Source: Fictibacillus arsenicus (lineage in GTDB: Bacteria > Bacillota > Bacilli > Bacillales > Fictibacillaceae). Taken from it: 64,000 nt of DNA. Where the stretch lies: positions 558,001 through 622,000 of the forward strand of contig NZ_MQMF01000001.1 in assembly GCF_001999465.1 (NCBI RefSeq). The letters run 5' to 3'. A model generated the notes under the pieces. The model did no database searches and was not told the origin of the DNA. It was given only the letters and a program-made list of their open reading frames with translations. Shown piece after piece: positions 27,061 to 35,209 of this stretch (positions are counted from its first letter, which is position 1; the number at the start of each line of letters is the position of its first letter). The translations under genes were made by a program, and so were the position numbers.

Positions 27061-27924
27061 TCAAGCTTGTAGAGCTTGTTTTACCAAATCTTCTAGTGAA
27101 GTTGGTGTACCGATCAGTTTTTGCAAATCTTCAGACGTTCTGGAGGTCTCCCCTTCAGAAACTGCTTGATAAATACCGGCCGACATTTCAACCACTGGTT
27201 TTGGCAAACCTACATTGATAAGATAATCTTTCATTTCATCATAGGAAACAGGGCGGTGAACAACCTTTTTACCTGAGACTTCAGTAAGAACTTGTGCAAG
27301 CTTATCGAAGCTCCAAGGCTCTGAATTTACTAGATTATAGGTGTTATTTACATGGCCATCCTCCGTCAGAGCTGTTGCAGCTGCCAAAGCAAGGTCATTC
27401 CGAGTCACAGCATTAAGGACTCCTGTTCCAGCATTTGTTACGAGTTCTCCTCGCTCTACGGCACCACCAAGTCCTGGGTTGACGAATACCTCTGTGTAAA
27501 GAGCATTACGCAGGAAAGTAAAGGGTATGCCTGTTGTACGGATGGCATATTCTGTAGCCATATGGACAAGTGCTAGCGGTATCTTAGACTCTTCACCAAA
27601 AGCATATCCAGTGTAAGCTATATGTTTGGCACCTGCATCTCTTGCTGCTTGGACAACATTGGCATGCTGTCGTACACGAAGAGTATCATCCATGTCTGGG
27701 CTAGAGATGAATAATAGCTTCGATGCTCCGTCAAAGGATTTTTTCATCGATTCAAAATCCATATAATCTCCATGACGAACTTCAACTCCAAGCTTTTCTA
27801 AATCGGAAGCTTTTTCTACATTTCGAACACTTGCCACTATCTGATTGGCAGGCACTTTTTTTAGTAAGTGTTGAATTACAAGATTTCCTAATAATCCAGT
27901 TGCACCAGTTACAACGATTGACAT
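27061..27924 (-). CDS. NmrA/QorB-type NAD(P)H-quinone oxidoreductase
   Basis: Atypical SDR of 287 residues, like E. coli QorB and related NmrA-domain proteins that bind NADPH and reduce quinones. GATGLLGNLVIQHLL (residues 7-21) is the nucleotide-binding loop; VRHGDYMDFESM and FLRNALYTE are the other conserved blocks. Two copies of a 19-bp operator lie between this gene and the Rrf2 regulator upstream, so the regulator probably controls it. A quinone or electrophile stress role is inferred from that pairing. Confidence 0.85.
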   Translation of the reverse strand: MSIVVTGATGLLGNLVIQHLLKKVPANQIVASVRNVEKASDLEKLGVEVRHGDYMDFESMKKSFDGASKLLFISSPDMDDTLRVRQHANVVQAARDAGAKHIAYTGYAFGEESKIPLALVHMATEYAIRTTGIPFTFLRNALYTEVFVNPGLGGAVERGELVTNAGTGVLNAVTRNDLALAAATALTEDGHVNNTYNLVNSEPWSFDKLAQVLTEVSGKKVVHRPVSYDEMKDYLINVGLPKPVVEMSAGIYQAVSEGETSRTSEDLQKLIGTPTSLEDLVKQALQA

Positions 27925-27971
27925 TCGTAAATCCTTCCCTTCTTTAAAAAAATGGTTTCAAGAGATGGTAG

Positions 27972-27990
27972 TATAACCGAAATGGTTACA
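27972..27990 (-). promoter_or_regulatory. Operator 1 of the Rrf2-family regulator
   Basis: TATAACCGAAATGGTTACA, an inverted repeat of TAACC/GGTTA; its start lies exactly 40 bp from that of operator 2. It overlaps the TATACT that could be a -10 element for the quinone reductase gene. Confidence 0.65.
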
Positions 27991-28011
27991 ACGAACTTAA
28001 AAAAATTTCAC

Positions 28012-28030
28012 TATAACCAAAGTGGTTACA
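28012..28030 (-). promoter_or_regulatory. Operator 2 of the Rrf2-family regulator
   Basis: TATAACCAAAGTGGTTACA, 16 of 19 bases the same as operator 1. The 40-bp offset puts both on one face of the helix (about four turns). Confidence 0.65.
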
Positions 28031-28045
28031 ACACATATGAAAAAA

Positions 28046-28495
28046 TTAGCTCTCTAATGAGCTAGTTTTTTTGCTTATTTCCGTTACCATTTGACCAAGA
28101 GTAACGTTAGCTAATTCCCTTTCTAAGACCATTTGGGCTTGAAGCATCTTGGATCGAAATACAGATTCGATATTAGCACCTACTGGACATTCAGGATTGG
28201 GATTCTCATGAAAATGAAAGAGTTCATCCTCCTCGACCACTTCGACTGCCCGATACACATCAAGCAACGTTATTTCATCCTTCTCTTTCGTTAAGTATGC
28301 CCCTCCAGCTCCAGGTCGTACATTGACTAATCCAGCTTTTTTCAGCTTCCCGATAATCCTACGAATGATAACTGGATTTGTCTTGACGCTTTCTGCAATA
28401 AACTCGGATGTACATGGAGATGGGCTTAATGCGAGAAGAGATAGAATGTGAACAGCGACGGAAAAACGACTGCTAATTTTTTTCATATCTTTCAC
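28046..28495 (-). CDS. Rrf2-family transcriptional regulator (YwnA-like)
   Basis: Winged-helix repressor of 149 residues. The recognition helix region is TNPVIIRRIIGKLKKAGLV, followed by the wing VRPGAGGAYLTKE. A single Cys in NPECPVG occupies the position where Fe-S members have a cluster ligand; only one further Cys (CTSE) is present, so a thiol switch is more likely than a cluster. It lies upstream of the quinone reductase gene, with matching operators before both. Confidence 0.88.
   Translation of the reverse strand: MKDMKKISSRFSVAVHILSLLALSPSPCTSEFIAESVKTNPVIIRRIIGKLKKAGLVNVRPGAGGAYLTKEKDEITLLDVYRAVEVVEEDELFHFHENPNPECPVGANIESVFRSKMLQAQMVLERELANVTLGQMVTEISKKTSSLES
28047..28064 (-). terminator. 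Terminator at the end of the rrf2-like gene
   Basis: TAGCTC/GAGCTA stem with TTTTTTC after it on the minus strand, overlapping the last codons. Confidence 0.65.
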
Positions 28496-28503
28496 CCTCT
28501 CGA

Positions 28504-28522
28504 TGTAACCATTTTAGTTTCA
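28504..28522 (-). promoter_or_regulatory. Half-conserved operator upstream of rrf2-like gene
   Basis: Minus strand TGAAACTAAAATGGTTACA keeps the ATGGTTACA half-site of operators 1 and 2 while the other half is degenerate. It lies eight bases before the regulator's start, consistent with autoregulation. Confidence 0.5.
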
Positions 28523-28744
28523 CCAAAAACGGATGTCAAGGTATTGAGCTTCTAGGATGAGCGTAAAGTGTTTGAAGAAATTAAAATGGCATAGTGATTA
28601 AGTTATACAGATGCCTATCGTGAACTTAGATAAAATATAGAACCGCAGAGCAAAAGCTTTACGGTTAAAGTATGAAGTCTGTTGGGGTCAGGAAACCCAT
28701 TACGTCTATTAATTTGTTCTCCATATTCAATTGAATATGGACAC

Positions 28745-29285
28745 CTATTTCAGTAAACTAAGAAATTCCCGCATAAATCCTGTAGATCCGGCCAAGCTTG
28801 ACCCGATACAAGGTTTTGATGTATATGTATCTGTTCGTCGATGTACTTTGCTCCACAGGCCAACACATCAGGTCTACAAGAAGGGTAAGCTGTATATTCT
28901 CGCCATTGCATCAATTCAGGAATAACAGTCAATAACTGAGCCACATGACAAATTGCTCCAACAGGCTTATTTTCCCGAAAAAAGTGACTGATAATAGGTG
29001 TTACAGCTTCATTCATACGAATATATTCAGGTGCGCGACCTCCTGGAATAATCAGGCCATCAAATTCCTCTGGGCTAATATCAGTAAATGCGGCATGAGA
29101 TTTAAGATCATAAGCTGGTTTTTCCACAAACGTCTCCATTCCCTCTATAAATTCATGGACAACCGTATGCAGCTTCTTGACTGCAGGAGAAGCAATCGTT
29201 ACATCATACCCCTCCTCTAAACAACGGTAATAAGGATAAAAAACCTCGAGTGCTTCTACCGCAACTCCTGTAACAATGAGTTCAT
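28745..29285 (-). pseudogene. DJ-1/PfpI-family protein, disrupted at both ends
   Basis: The middle reads as a clear DJ-1/PfpI protein: VEALEVFYPYYRCLEEGYDV, FDGLIIPGGRAPEYIRMN, and PVGAICH with the nucleophile Cys. At the 5' end the frame (LIVTGVAVEALEV) has no start codon; the nearest ATG (29283-29285) is one base out of frame. Near 28780 a second one-base slip leaves a wrong tail, while the neighbouring frame encodes the expected GFMREFLSLLK followed by TAG at 28745. Both ends are therefore broken, and transposase-like sequence abuts the 5' end. Confidence 0.8.
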
Positions 29286-29492
29286 AAAGTCTCCGGCATG
29301 TTTTATATGCCTAGTCAAATATGGGCTAAGCATGACAATATCTTCTTTTGAAAATACATAGCCTTCTTTAGAAGGTTCCCACAAAATAAGTGTTATGTCA
29401 CATACATTTTGGAATATTACTGCGTTGGCAACTAAATCATTATATCGTGCAGAGTTTACACTTTTTCGAAGCCCTAAGAGAAACTCTTTTTT
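29286..29492 (-). mobile_element. Remnant of a Tn3-family transposase C-terminus
   Basis: The minus-strand frame, without a start, reads SARYNDLVANAVIFQNVCD, then LILWEPSKEGYVFSKEDIVM and LSPYLTRHIKHAGDF. This matches the end of Gram-positive Tn3-family transposases (ANAVxLxNxxD, LSPYxxxHIxRxG). Only about 70 codons remain; no inverted repeats or resolvase are seen. It abuts the broken 5' end of the DJ-1 gene. Confidence 0.7.
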
Positions 29493-29507
29493 TTACTGGA
29501 TAGACAA

Positions 29508-29858
29508 TTATTTTTCTGTTTCTTTTTCCAATACATTCTCAATATAATCTTTACCCCAGTCATACATAGCAGCCAGAATAGGCATCAGACTTCTTCCATA
29601 CTCAGTGAGTGAATATTCAACTTTTGGCGGAACGACAGGATAGACTTCACGATGAACAATCAAATGGTCTTCAAGTTCACGCAATTGATTAACAAGCATT
29701 CTTTGAGTGATACCAGGCATGAGGGCCTTTAGTTCACCAAAACGTTTGGTTCCTTCTTTTCCTAGATGCCACAATACCAGCATTTTCCATTTTCCGCCAA
29801 TAATCGAAAGAGTCAATTCTTTTTCACAATTAAACACTTTTTCTCCAAGATTCGGCAT
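29508..29858 (-). CDS. hxlR: HxlR-family regulator of the hxl (RuMP) genes
   Basis: 116-residue winged-helix regulator. [20 protein letters not shown] at residues 10-29 is the family hallmark, with the conserved Cys10 seen in YodB-type members. [20 protein letters not shown] is the recognition region. It is divergent from hxlA. In B. subtilis HxlR activates hxlAB in response to formaldehyde; the same arrangement implies the same job here. Confidence 0.88.
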   Translation of the reverse strand: MPNLGEKVFNCEKELTLSIIGGKWKMLVLWHLGKEGTKRFGELKALMPGITQRMLVNQLRELEDHLIVHREVYPVVPPKVEYSLTEYGRSLMPILAAMYDWGKDYIENVLEKETEK

Positions 29859-29891
29859 TTATTTTCACCTCCAATTCTTATTATGTCCCAT

Positions 29892-29959
29892 AGTATACTT
29901 TTTGTTACTATATGATAAAAAAGTGCATACTTTTAATTTATCAACATACCCAGTATACT
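29892..29959. promoter_or_regulatory. Triple 30-bp-spaced operator between hxlR and hxlA
   Basis: AGTATACT-type motifs start at 29892 (AGTATACT), 29922 (AGTGCATAC) and 29952 (AGTATACT), exactly 30 bp apart. The same layout recurs before the second hxlA. Direct repeats before hxlA are known HxlR sites in B. subtilis; assignment to HxlR here is inference. Confidence 0.7.
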
Positions 29960-30064
29960 GAGTATCGTTCCGTTAGTAAATAGCTATCAATCGGATACAA
30001 TAACACCGTGCAAACTAAAACTATATAAGCACAATTATAAGATTATATAAGGAGCGAGTAATAT

Positions 30065-30697
30065 ATGAAATTACAATTAGCATTAGATCTTGTAGATATT
30101 CCAGGAGCCATTGAATTGGTGAAAGAAGTGGAAAATCATATAGATGTTGTAGAAATAGGCACGCCGGTTGTGATTAATGAAGGCCTTAAAGCAGTAAAGG
30201 AAATGAAAGCTGCCTTCCCTAACTTAACTGTATTAGCTGATCTTAAAATCATGGATGCAGCTGGATATGAAGTTAGCCAAGCATCTGCAGCAGGCGCTGA
30301 CATCATCACCATTCTTGGTACAGCTGAGGACGAGTCCATTAAAGGTGCTGTAGAAGAAGCAAAAAAACAAGGTAAACAAATCCTTGCTGATATGATCGCA
30401 GTTAAAGACATTGAAGGTCGTGCGAAAAAACTGGATGAACTTGGAGTAGATTATATCTGCGTTCACACAGGTTATGATCTTCAAGCTGTAGGAAAAAATT
30501 CTTTCGAAGACCTTGCAACCATTAAGAGCGTTGTAAAAAATGCGAAAACGGCTATTGCAGGCGGAATCAAATTAGAAACACTTCCAGATGTGATTAAAGT
30601 ACAACCAGATCTTATCATCGTAGGTGGCGGTATCACAAGCAAAGACGATAAAAAAGCAGTTGCAGCAAAAATGCAAGAATTGATTAAAAAAGGTTAA
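30065..30697 (+). CDS. hxlA: 3-hexulose-6-phosphate synthase (copy 1)
   Basis: Condenses formaldehyde with ribulose 5-phosphate to hexulose 6-phosphate, first step of the ribulose monophosphate pathway. 210 residues, TIM barrel of the OMP-decarboxylase superfamily: VDVVEIGTPVVINEG, ADLKIMDAAGYE (catalytic Asp-Lys-Asp), ICVHTGYDLQ, and VGGGIT for phosphate binding. ATG follows AAGGAG. It lies eight bases before hxlB. Used mainly for formaldehyde detoxification in bacilli. Confidence 0.96.
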   Translation: MKLQLALDLVDIPGAIELVKEVENHIDVVEIGTPVVINEGLKAVKEMKAAFPNLTVLADLKIMDAAGYEVSQASAAGADIITILGTAEDESIKGAVEEAKKQGKQILADMIAVKDIEGRAKKLDELGVDYICVHTGYDLQAVGKNSFEDLATIKSVVKNAKTAIAGGIKLETLPDVIKVQPDLIIVGGGITSKDDKKAVAAKMQELIKKG

Positions 30698-30705
30698 TTA
30701 TAACT

Positions 30706-31263
30706 ATGAAAACTACTCAATATTTAGCTGAAGTCGTTCAAGAATTAAGTCGTACAGTCGACTTAATCTCTGACGAAGAAGCAGAGAAGTTGGTTAATAA
30801 GATTCTGGAATCTAAAAAAATCTTTGTTGCAGGTGCGGGCAGATCTGGATTTATGGGCAAATCTTTCGTGATGAGAATGATGCACATGGGGATCGATGCT
30901 TATGTAGTCGGTGAAACTGTAACAGCAAATTTAGAAAAAGATGATTTGTTGATCATCGGTTCAGGTTCAGGTGAAACGAAAACCTTAGTTTCAATCGCTG
31001 AAAAAGCAAAAAGTTTAGGTGGGACGGTCGCAGCTGTAACGATTTCCCCTGACTCCACGATTGGAAAAATAGCTGATATTATCATTAAATTGCCTGGATC
31101 ACCGAAAGATCAATCTGATAGTGAATATAAGACCATACAGCCAATGGGGTCACTTTTTGAGCAAACGATGTTATTATTTTATGATGCATTGATCTTGCGT
31201 TTCATGGAAAAAAAAGGCTTAGACTCTACTAAAATGTACGGCAAACATGCCAATCTCGAATAG
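30706..31263 (+). CDS. hxlB: 6-phospho-3-hexuloisomerase
   Basis: Isomerises hexulose 6-phosphate to fructose 6-phosphate, completing formaldehyde fixation. 185 residues with one SIS domain: IFVAGAGRSGFMGKSF, VGETVTANLEKDDLLIIGSG and a C-terminal MGSLFEQTMLLFYDALILRFME. Follows hxlA closely in the same operon, and a terminator follows. A decayed copy exists at 36758-37045. Confidence 0.95.
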   Translation: MKTTQYLAEVVQELSRTVDLISDEEAEKLVNKILESKKIFVAGAGRSGFMGKSFVMRMMHMGIDAYVVGETVTANLEKDDLLIIGSGSGETKTLVSIAEKAKSLGGTVAAVTISPDSTIGKIADIIIKLPGSPKDQSDSEYKTIQPMGSLFEQTMLLFYDALILRFMEKKGLDSTKMYGKHANLE

Positions 31264-31291
31264 TACACTTTATAAAATATGGAAACATCAT

Positions 31292-31329
31292 AAAGACCGC
31301 ATTCATTTCTTTTATGAATTGCGGTCTTT
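31292..31329 (+). terminator. Terminator of hxlAB
   Basis: AAAGACCGC/GCGGTCTTT stem, with further pairing of ATTCAT and ATGAAT inside. A related hairpin follows the decayed hxlB copy (about 37049-37092). Confidence 0.85.
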
Positions 31330-31862
31330 AATGCATTACAAATAACACAGCCCATACAGGAAATAAAAAATAGCCACTAATTCAGTCCCTTCTTTGGCCG
31401 GATTGAGATCAATATTGGTAGAGCACAGCCAATAATTTAGCCATCACTCACATTATGAGCCTTATTTGGGTTATCACCAATATTACTGGTAGGACCCCTG
31501 TCTATATTAGTTTCTGTTATACTTTTAAAATGTTTAGATTTGGTTATAAGAGTAGGATAAGTGGCATATAGCAATACTTCCGAAGATTTATCTCCTAATT
31601 TAGAAGCTTCATCTATGATCAATGACATCTGTTTGAAATCAAAACGTGTTTTTGGATGACACCGAAAAACATAACCTCTAAGCTAATTTGTGTAGTTCCT
31701 TAAAAGCCGTTTCCTAGTCTGTCTAAAGCATAAAATTTGATTTTGGGTATAAAGGAAAATAATATAGAGATATCGCAAATTATCAATATCCTTTTGTTCG
31801 ATTAGTTTATACGCATTCCAAGCAAAATAGCTTTTAATAAAATCAGAAAGGGGCGGGTACCG
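31330..31862. other. Gap without convincing genes
   Basis: A 63-codon frame on the minus strand (31437-31628) has no ribosome site and no recognisable family. Stop-rich AT-rich sequence elsewhere suggests decayed DNA. Nothing else identified. Confidence 0.4.
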
Positions 31863-32204
31863 TTGAATCGGGAATCAAATATGATAAATGACGAACAGGC
31901 GGTTGATATTTTCAAGGCTCTGTCAAATCAAATAAGAGTAAATATTCTGCAAATGTTGAAAGAACCAGATAATAATTTTTCCCCGCAGGCCCATGTCATC
32001 AAAGGTAAAGGCTTTGATGGCGGGGTTTGTGTTAGTGATATTTGCAGCAAAGTAGGACTATCACAGTCCACTACCTCCCAGTACTTGTCTATCCTATTGC
32101 AAAGCGAGCTGGTGGAAATGAAACGAATCGGACAATGGACTTATTATCGACGCAATGAAAAAACGATTAAACAGTTTGAAAAGTATATAGGCTTAAAAAT
32201 ATAA
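31863..32204 (+). CDS. ArsR-family winged-helix regulator
   Basis: 113-residue regulator. DIFKALSNQIRVNILQML is the ArsR helix pair and VCVSDICSKVGLSQSTTSQY the recognition helix; TYYRRNEKTI forms the wing. An insert of about 20 residues (NNFSPQAHVIKGKGFDGG) precedes the helix-turn-helix. Two Cys are present but no classical metal-binding CxCxxC. TTG at 31863 is preferred, with AAAGGGG upstream. It lies 20 bp before an LLM oxidoreductase gene, probably as one operon that it may control. Confidence 0.8.
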   Translation: MNRESNMINDEQAVDIFKALSNQIRVNILQMLKEPDNNFSPQAHVIKGKGFDGGVCVSDICSKVGLSQSTTSQYLSILLQSELVEMKRIGQWTYYRRNEKTIKQFEKYIGLKI

Positions 32205-32224
32205 CCTTTTAAGGAGGACCAACA

Positions 32225-33190
32225 GTGAGTTTTCAAAATCACCGTGCTTATAGCAGCATGTACCAGAAAGACAAAATGACACTCGGATTTGTCCTCCCGA
32301 CTGCCAGGATGTCTAAAAATCCGATTATGGAGAATCAGCTGGAGCTTGCCCGTAAAATTGAGGAATATGGCTTTGCTTCATTATGGCTCCGTGATATTAC
32401 GATGCAGAATTTGAATATTGATGATAACGGCCAAAAGTACGATTTATGGATTTATTTGACGTATCTTGCTGCCTATACGAAGCACATTGCGTTAGTGACA
32501 GGAAGTGTAGTTCTCCCTTTGCGCCACCCCGTCAGGGTAGCCAAGGAAGCTGCATCAATCGATCAATTGTTTCCAGGTCGATTGATTATGGGAGTGGGAT
32601 CCGGGGACAGGGAAAAAGACTTTACAGCTTTGGGGATATCCAAGCAAGAAAGCGGTCTGTTATTTAAAGAAAATTTCGAAATTCTCGACCGGCTTTTAAA
32701 AGAGGATCAGCCGACAATCCACAGCCACACCGGGCTGATCGATGGTACAGATATGAGGTTAATTCCAAAGCCCGTATCTTCCATTCCGACCATGATGACT
32801 GGATTTGGCAATCAGTCTATCAATTGGATAGCCAGGAATGGGGATGGGTGGATTCAATACCCAAGAAGCATTATTCAACAGGAGCAGATTATCCAGGATT
32901 ATCGTGCTTTAACTGAAGTTCATGCTCCAGGAGATTTTAAACCCTTCTCTCAAAGTTTATTCATCGATTTATCGGAAAATCCCGATGAAATACCTGTCCC
33001 CATACCTTTAGGTTATTCCGTGGGAAGAAACCGTTTAGTTGACCTACTTCATCAATTTCAAGCGATTGGTGTTAACCATTTGGCTTTTGTTCTGTATTTT
33101 TCCAAGCGCTCTCCAGAGGAAGTAATCCAGGAACTTGGAGAATTTGTTTTACCCTGCTTTCCAACCCATAAAGGTACAGGCCAGCTTTAA
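32225..33190 (+). CDS. LLM-class oxidoreductase (N5,N10-methylene-H4MPT reductase-like branch)
   Basis: 321-residue luciferase-like flavin oxidoreductase. KIEEYGFASLWLRDITM, HIALVTGSVVLPLRHPVRVA and FPGRLIMGVGSGDRE are the family blocks; the branch lacks the EHH signature of the other two LLM proteins in this window. GTG start with AAGGAGG upstream. Coupled to the ArsR-type regulator. Substrate unknown. Confidence 0.85.
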   Translation: MSFQNHRAYSSMYQKDKMTLGFVLPTARMSKNPIMENQLELARKIEEYGFASLWLRDITMQNLNIDDNGQKYDLWIYLTYLAAYTKHIALVTGSVVLPLRHPVRVAKEAASIDQLFPGRLIMGVGSGDREKDFTALGISKQESGLLFKENFEILDRLLKEDQPTIHSHTGLIDGTDMRLIPKPVSSIPTMMTGFGNQSINWIARNGDGWIQYPRSIIQQEQIIQDYRALTEVHAPGDFKPFSQSLFIDLSENPDEIPVPIPLGYSVGRNRLVDLLHQFQAIGVNHLAFVLYFSKRSPEEVIQELGEFVLPCFPTHKGTGQL

Positions 33191-33280
33191 AAATTCAATT
33201 GTATAAGCAAGAAGAATTATGACAAAGAAAAAAGAACTTTCCCTTCAAAACATGCTTGATCTACGCAAAGAAATCAGAGC

Positions 33281-33481
33281 ATGGAGATAAAAACGTTTTG
33301 GCTTGCTGAACATCATATTTGGGCAGGAATGGCGAGTTTAGTCACCCCGATTCTAGTTGGACGAGCAGCCTCTGTCATGGAAAAAATCCGTATTGAATGG
33401 CGCAATGCTGCTTACTATTATTTTCATCTTTTCGCGGCTGAGCGATTTTATGAAATTTTGGCTCAGGCTGCAGTAAATTAA
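33281..33481 (+). pseudogene. Remnant of an LLM-class oxidoreductase
   Basis: TFWLAEHHIWAGMASLVTPI and VGRAASVMEKIRIE match residues near the N-terminus of the LLM protein encoded downstream ([23 protein letters not shown]), but the rest diverges and stops. The upstream piece MTKKKELSLQNMLDLRK ends at TAA just before. It looks like a decayed partial copy. Confidence 0.6.
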
Positions 33482-33637
33482 ACAGTGTCTAGTCTAATGA
33501 AGGATGTATTTTCTGCAGATATTTAACGGGTTATATTAATGTGATTTAGATTGAAGCAGTAAAAGATGACAAAGAAAACAACCTGTAATTTCTTTTATAG
33601 GATTGAAACGAAATTTTTAAAGAAAGAAGATGAGCAT

Positions 33638-34663
33638 ATGCCTAAAAATGATACAAAACAAATTACAGATATTCCATTCTCGGTCTTGGATCTCTCTCCA
33701 ATTGCAGATAGAAGTACGCCGGCAGATTCTTTTCGCAATACTTTGGAGCTGGCCCGGCTTGTTGAAAACCTGGGGTATAACCGATATTGGCTCGCTGAGC
33801 ATCATAATATGCCATTTATCGCCAGCTCTGCCACATCGGTAGTCATTTCCCATGTTGCAGCAGGTACATCAAAAATCCGGGTAGGTTCAGGCGGCATTAT
33901 GCTGCCAAATCATGCACCTCTTGTTATTGCTGAGCAATTTGGTACTTTGGAATCATTATACCCAGGACGTATTGATCTTGGCTTGGGCCGTGCTCCAGGC
34001 ACTGATCAACTTACCGCACGTGCATTAAGACGTGACTTGAGAAGTTCAGGAGAAGATTTCCCTGAGCAGCTGGCTGAGCTCCGGAATTACTTCGACCCTT
34101 CCCTGGCACAAGGATATAGTCATGTTAAAGCAATTCCGGGTGAGGGATTAAATATACCTATTTGGCTGTTAGGTTCAAGCGGATACAGTGCCCAGCTGGC
34201 AGGAGAGCTTGGACTGCCGTTTGCATTTGCGAGCCATTTCTCGCCACATAACACACTGCCGGCTATCCAGCTGTATCGCCGTTCGTTTAAGCCTTCTAAA
34301 GTACTGGACAAGCCGCATGCAATGGTAGGGCTAAACATCATTGCGGCCGACACAGATCAAGAAGCTGAGCGGCTCGCTACAACATTGCAGCAGCAGTTCT
34401 TGAATTTGATGCGCGGGAAGGAAGTCCCATTGCAGCCGCCAGTGGATAATATTAATGATATAGCGAGCGACTATGAAATAGCTGCCCTTGAGAATCAATT
34501 AGGAACTTCGATTGTCGGCAGTCCTCAAACCGTAAAAGAAAAGCTAGAAAAGTTTCAGGATGAAAGTCAAGCCGATGAAATCATGGCAATCGCCCAGGTT
34601 TACGATCATAAGGCCCGCCTCCATTCCTATGAAATATTGGCAGAAATTACTCAGCTAAAATAG
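33638..34663 (+). CDS. LLM-class flavin-dependent oxidoreductase
   Basis: 341 residues from [20 protein letters not shown]; the earlier frame start at 33566 adds an unlikely leader. [40 protein letters not shown] and DLGLGRAPG are the signatures. Same family as 25757-26749. G+C is visibly higher than in neighbours between 34.0 and 34.5 kb. Flavin-dependent oxidation of an unknown substrate. The UGA-containing thioredoxin gene follows 160 bp later. Confidence 0.87.
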   Translation: MPKNDTKQITDIPFSVLDLSPIADRSTPADSFRNTLELARLVENLGYNRYWLAEHHNMPFIASSATSVVISHVAAGTSKIRVGSGGIMLPNHAPLVIAEQFGTLESLYPGRIDLGLGRAPGTDQLTARALRRDLRSSGEDFPEQLAELRNYFDPSLAQGYSHVKAIPGEGLNIPIWLLGSSGYSAQLAGELGLPFAFASHFSPHNTLPAIQLYRRSFKPSKVLDKPHAMVGLNIIAADTDQEAERLATTLQQQFLNLMRGKEVPLQPPVDNINDIASDYEIAALENQLGTSIVGSPQTVKEKLEKFQDESQADEIMAIAQVYDHKARLHSYEILAEITQLK

Positions 34664-34821
34664 GTCAAAACTATGAATTTCGAAGTATCTTCCCATGTCG
34701 GTTCTACTTCAGGCTTCCTTTAAAATATTTTTTAATAAAATACGATTAAGACTAATTCATGTTTATTTTTTTAGCTTCAGGAAATAATAAAAAAATAGTT
34801 TGAAGCAAGGAGGTTTTATAT

Positions 34822-35130
34822 TTGTTAAAGAACTTAAATGAAAAAGATTTTGATACAACAGTTAAAAATTCAGAAAAACCCGTTGTCTTAAAATTCACAG
34901 CAGATTGGTGACCAGGCTGTAAACAACTGGGTCCAGTTGTAAGCAGTGTCTCAGAGGATTTAAATCAAATTGATTTTTACAGCGTGGATGTTGATGAATC
35001 ACCTAATCTTCCTAAACAATTTGGAGTAATGAGTATTCCCACGATGATTTTATTTAAAGATGGCAACGAAATTGACCGAGTAACAGGAGCGATTCCTGAG
35101 GAAGCAGTAAGGGAGTTTGCATTACAATAG
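34822..35130 (+). CDS. Thioredoxin-like protein with in-frame UGA, candidate selenoprotein
   Basis: A 102-residue thioredoxin fold read through one TGA at 34909-34911. The sequence before it is LKFTADW and after it PGCKQLGPVV, so the TGA replaces the first Cys of a W-C-P-G-C active site (position 30; Cys33 follows). The cis-Pro region VMSIPTMILFKDGNE and the C-terminal helix EEAVREFALQ are intact. TTG at 34822 has AAGGAGG at eight bases, and a terminator follows. No other stop or frameshift is present. A SECIS-like hairpin follows the TGA. Alternative: a nonsense mutation in a recently dead gene. Confidence 0.7.
34909..34947 (+). promoter_or_regulatory. Candidate bacterial SECIS element
   Basis: Eleven bases after the TGA, ACAACT (34923-34928) pairs with AGTTGT (34935-34940) around GGGTCC; CTG (34917-34919) pairs with CAG (34944-34946) across a 3x3 internal loop. 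The apical loop starts with G and contains GGUC, 18 bases after the TGA. Known bacterial elements place such a loop about 16-37 bases downstream, and E. coli fdhF also shows GGUC. Confidence 0.65.
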
Positions 35131-35139
35131 AGTTAGAAA

Positions 35140-35163
35140 AGCAGACGGATTGTTTCGTCTGCT
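35140..35163 (+). terminator. Terminator after the thioredoxin gene
   Basis: AGCAGACG/CGTCTGCT stem, nine bases past the stop codon, followed by TTCTGTT. Confidence 0.85.
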
Positions 35164-35209
35164 TTCTGTTATTCATCTATTCACTTTTATCGTTCAATGT
35201 TCCTGTTCC

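Noticed and set aside
31437-31628. 63-codon minus-strand frame
   Set aside because: No start signal or recognisable family, in a stop-rich gap.
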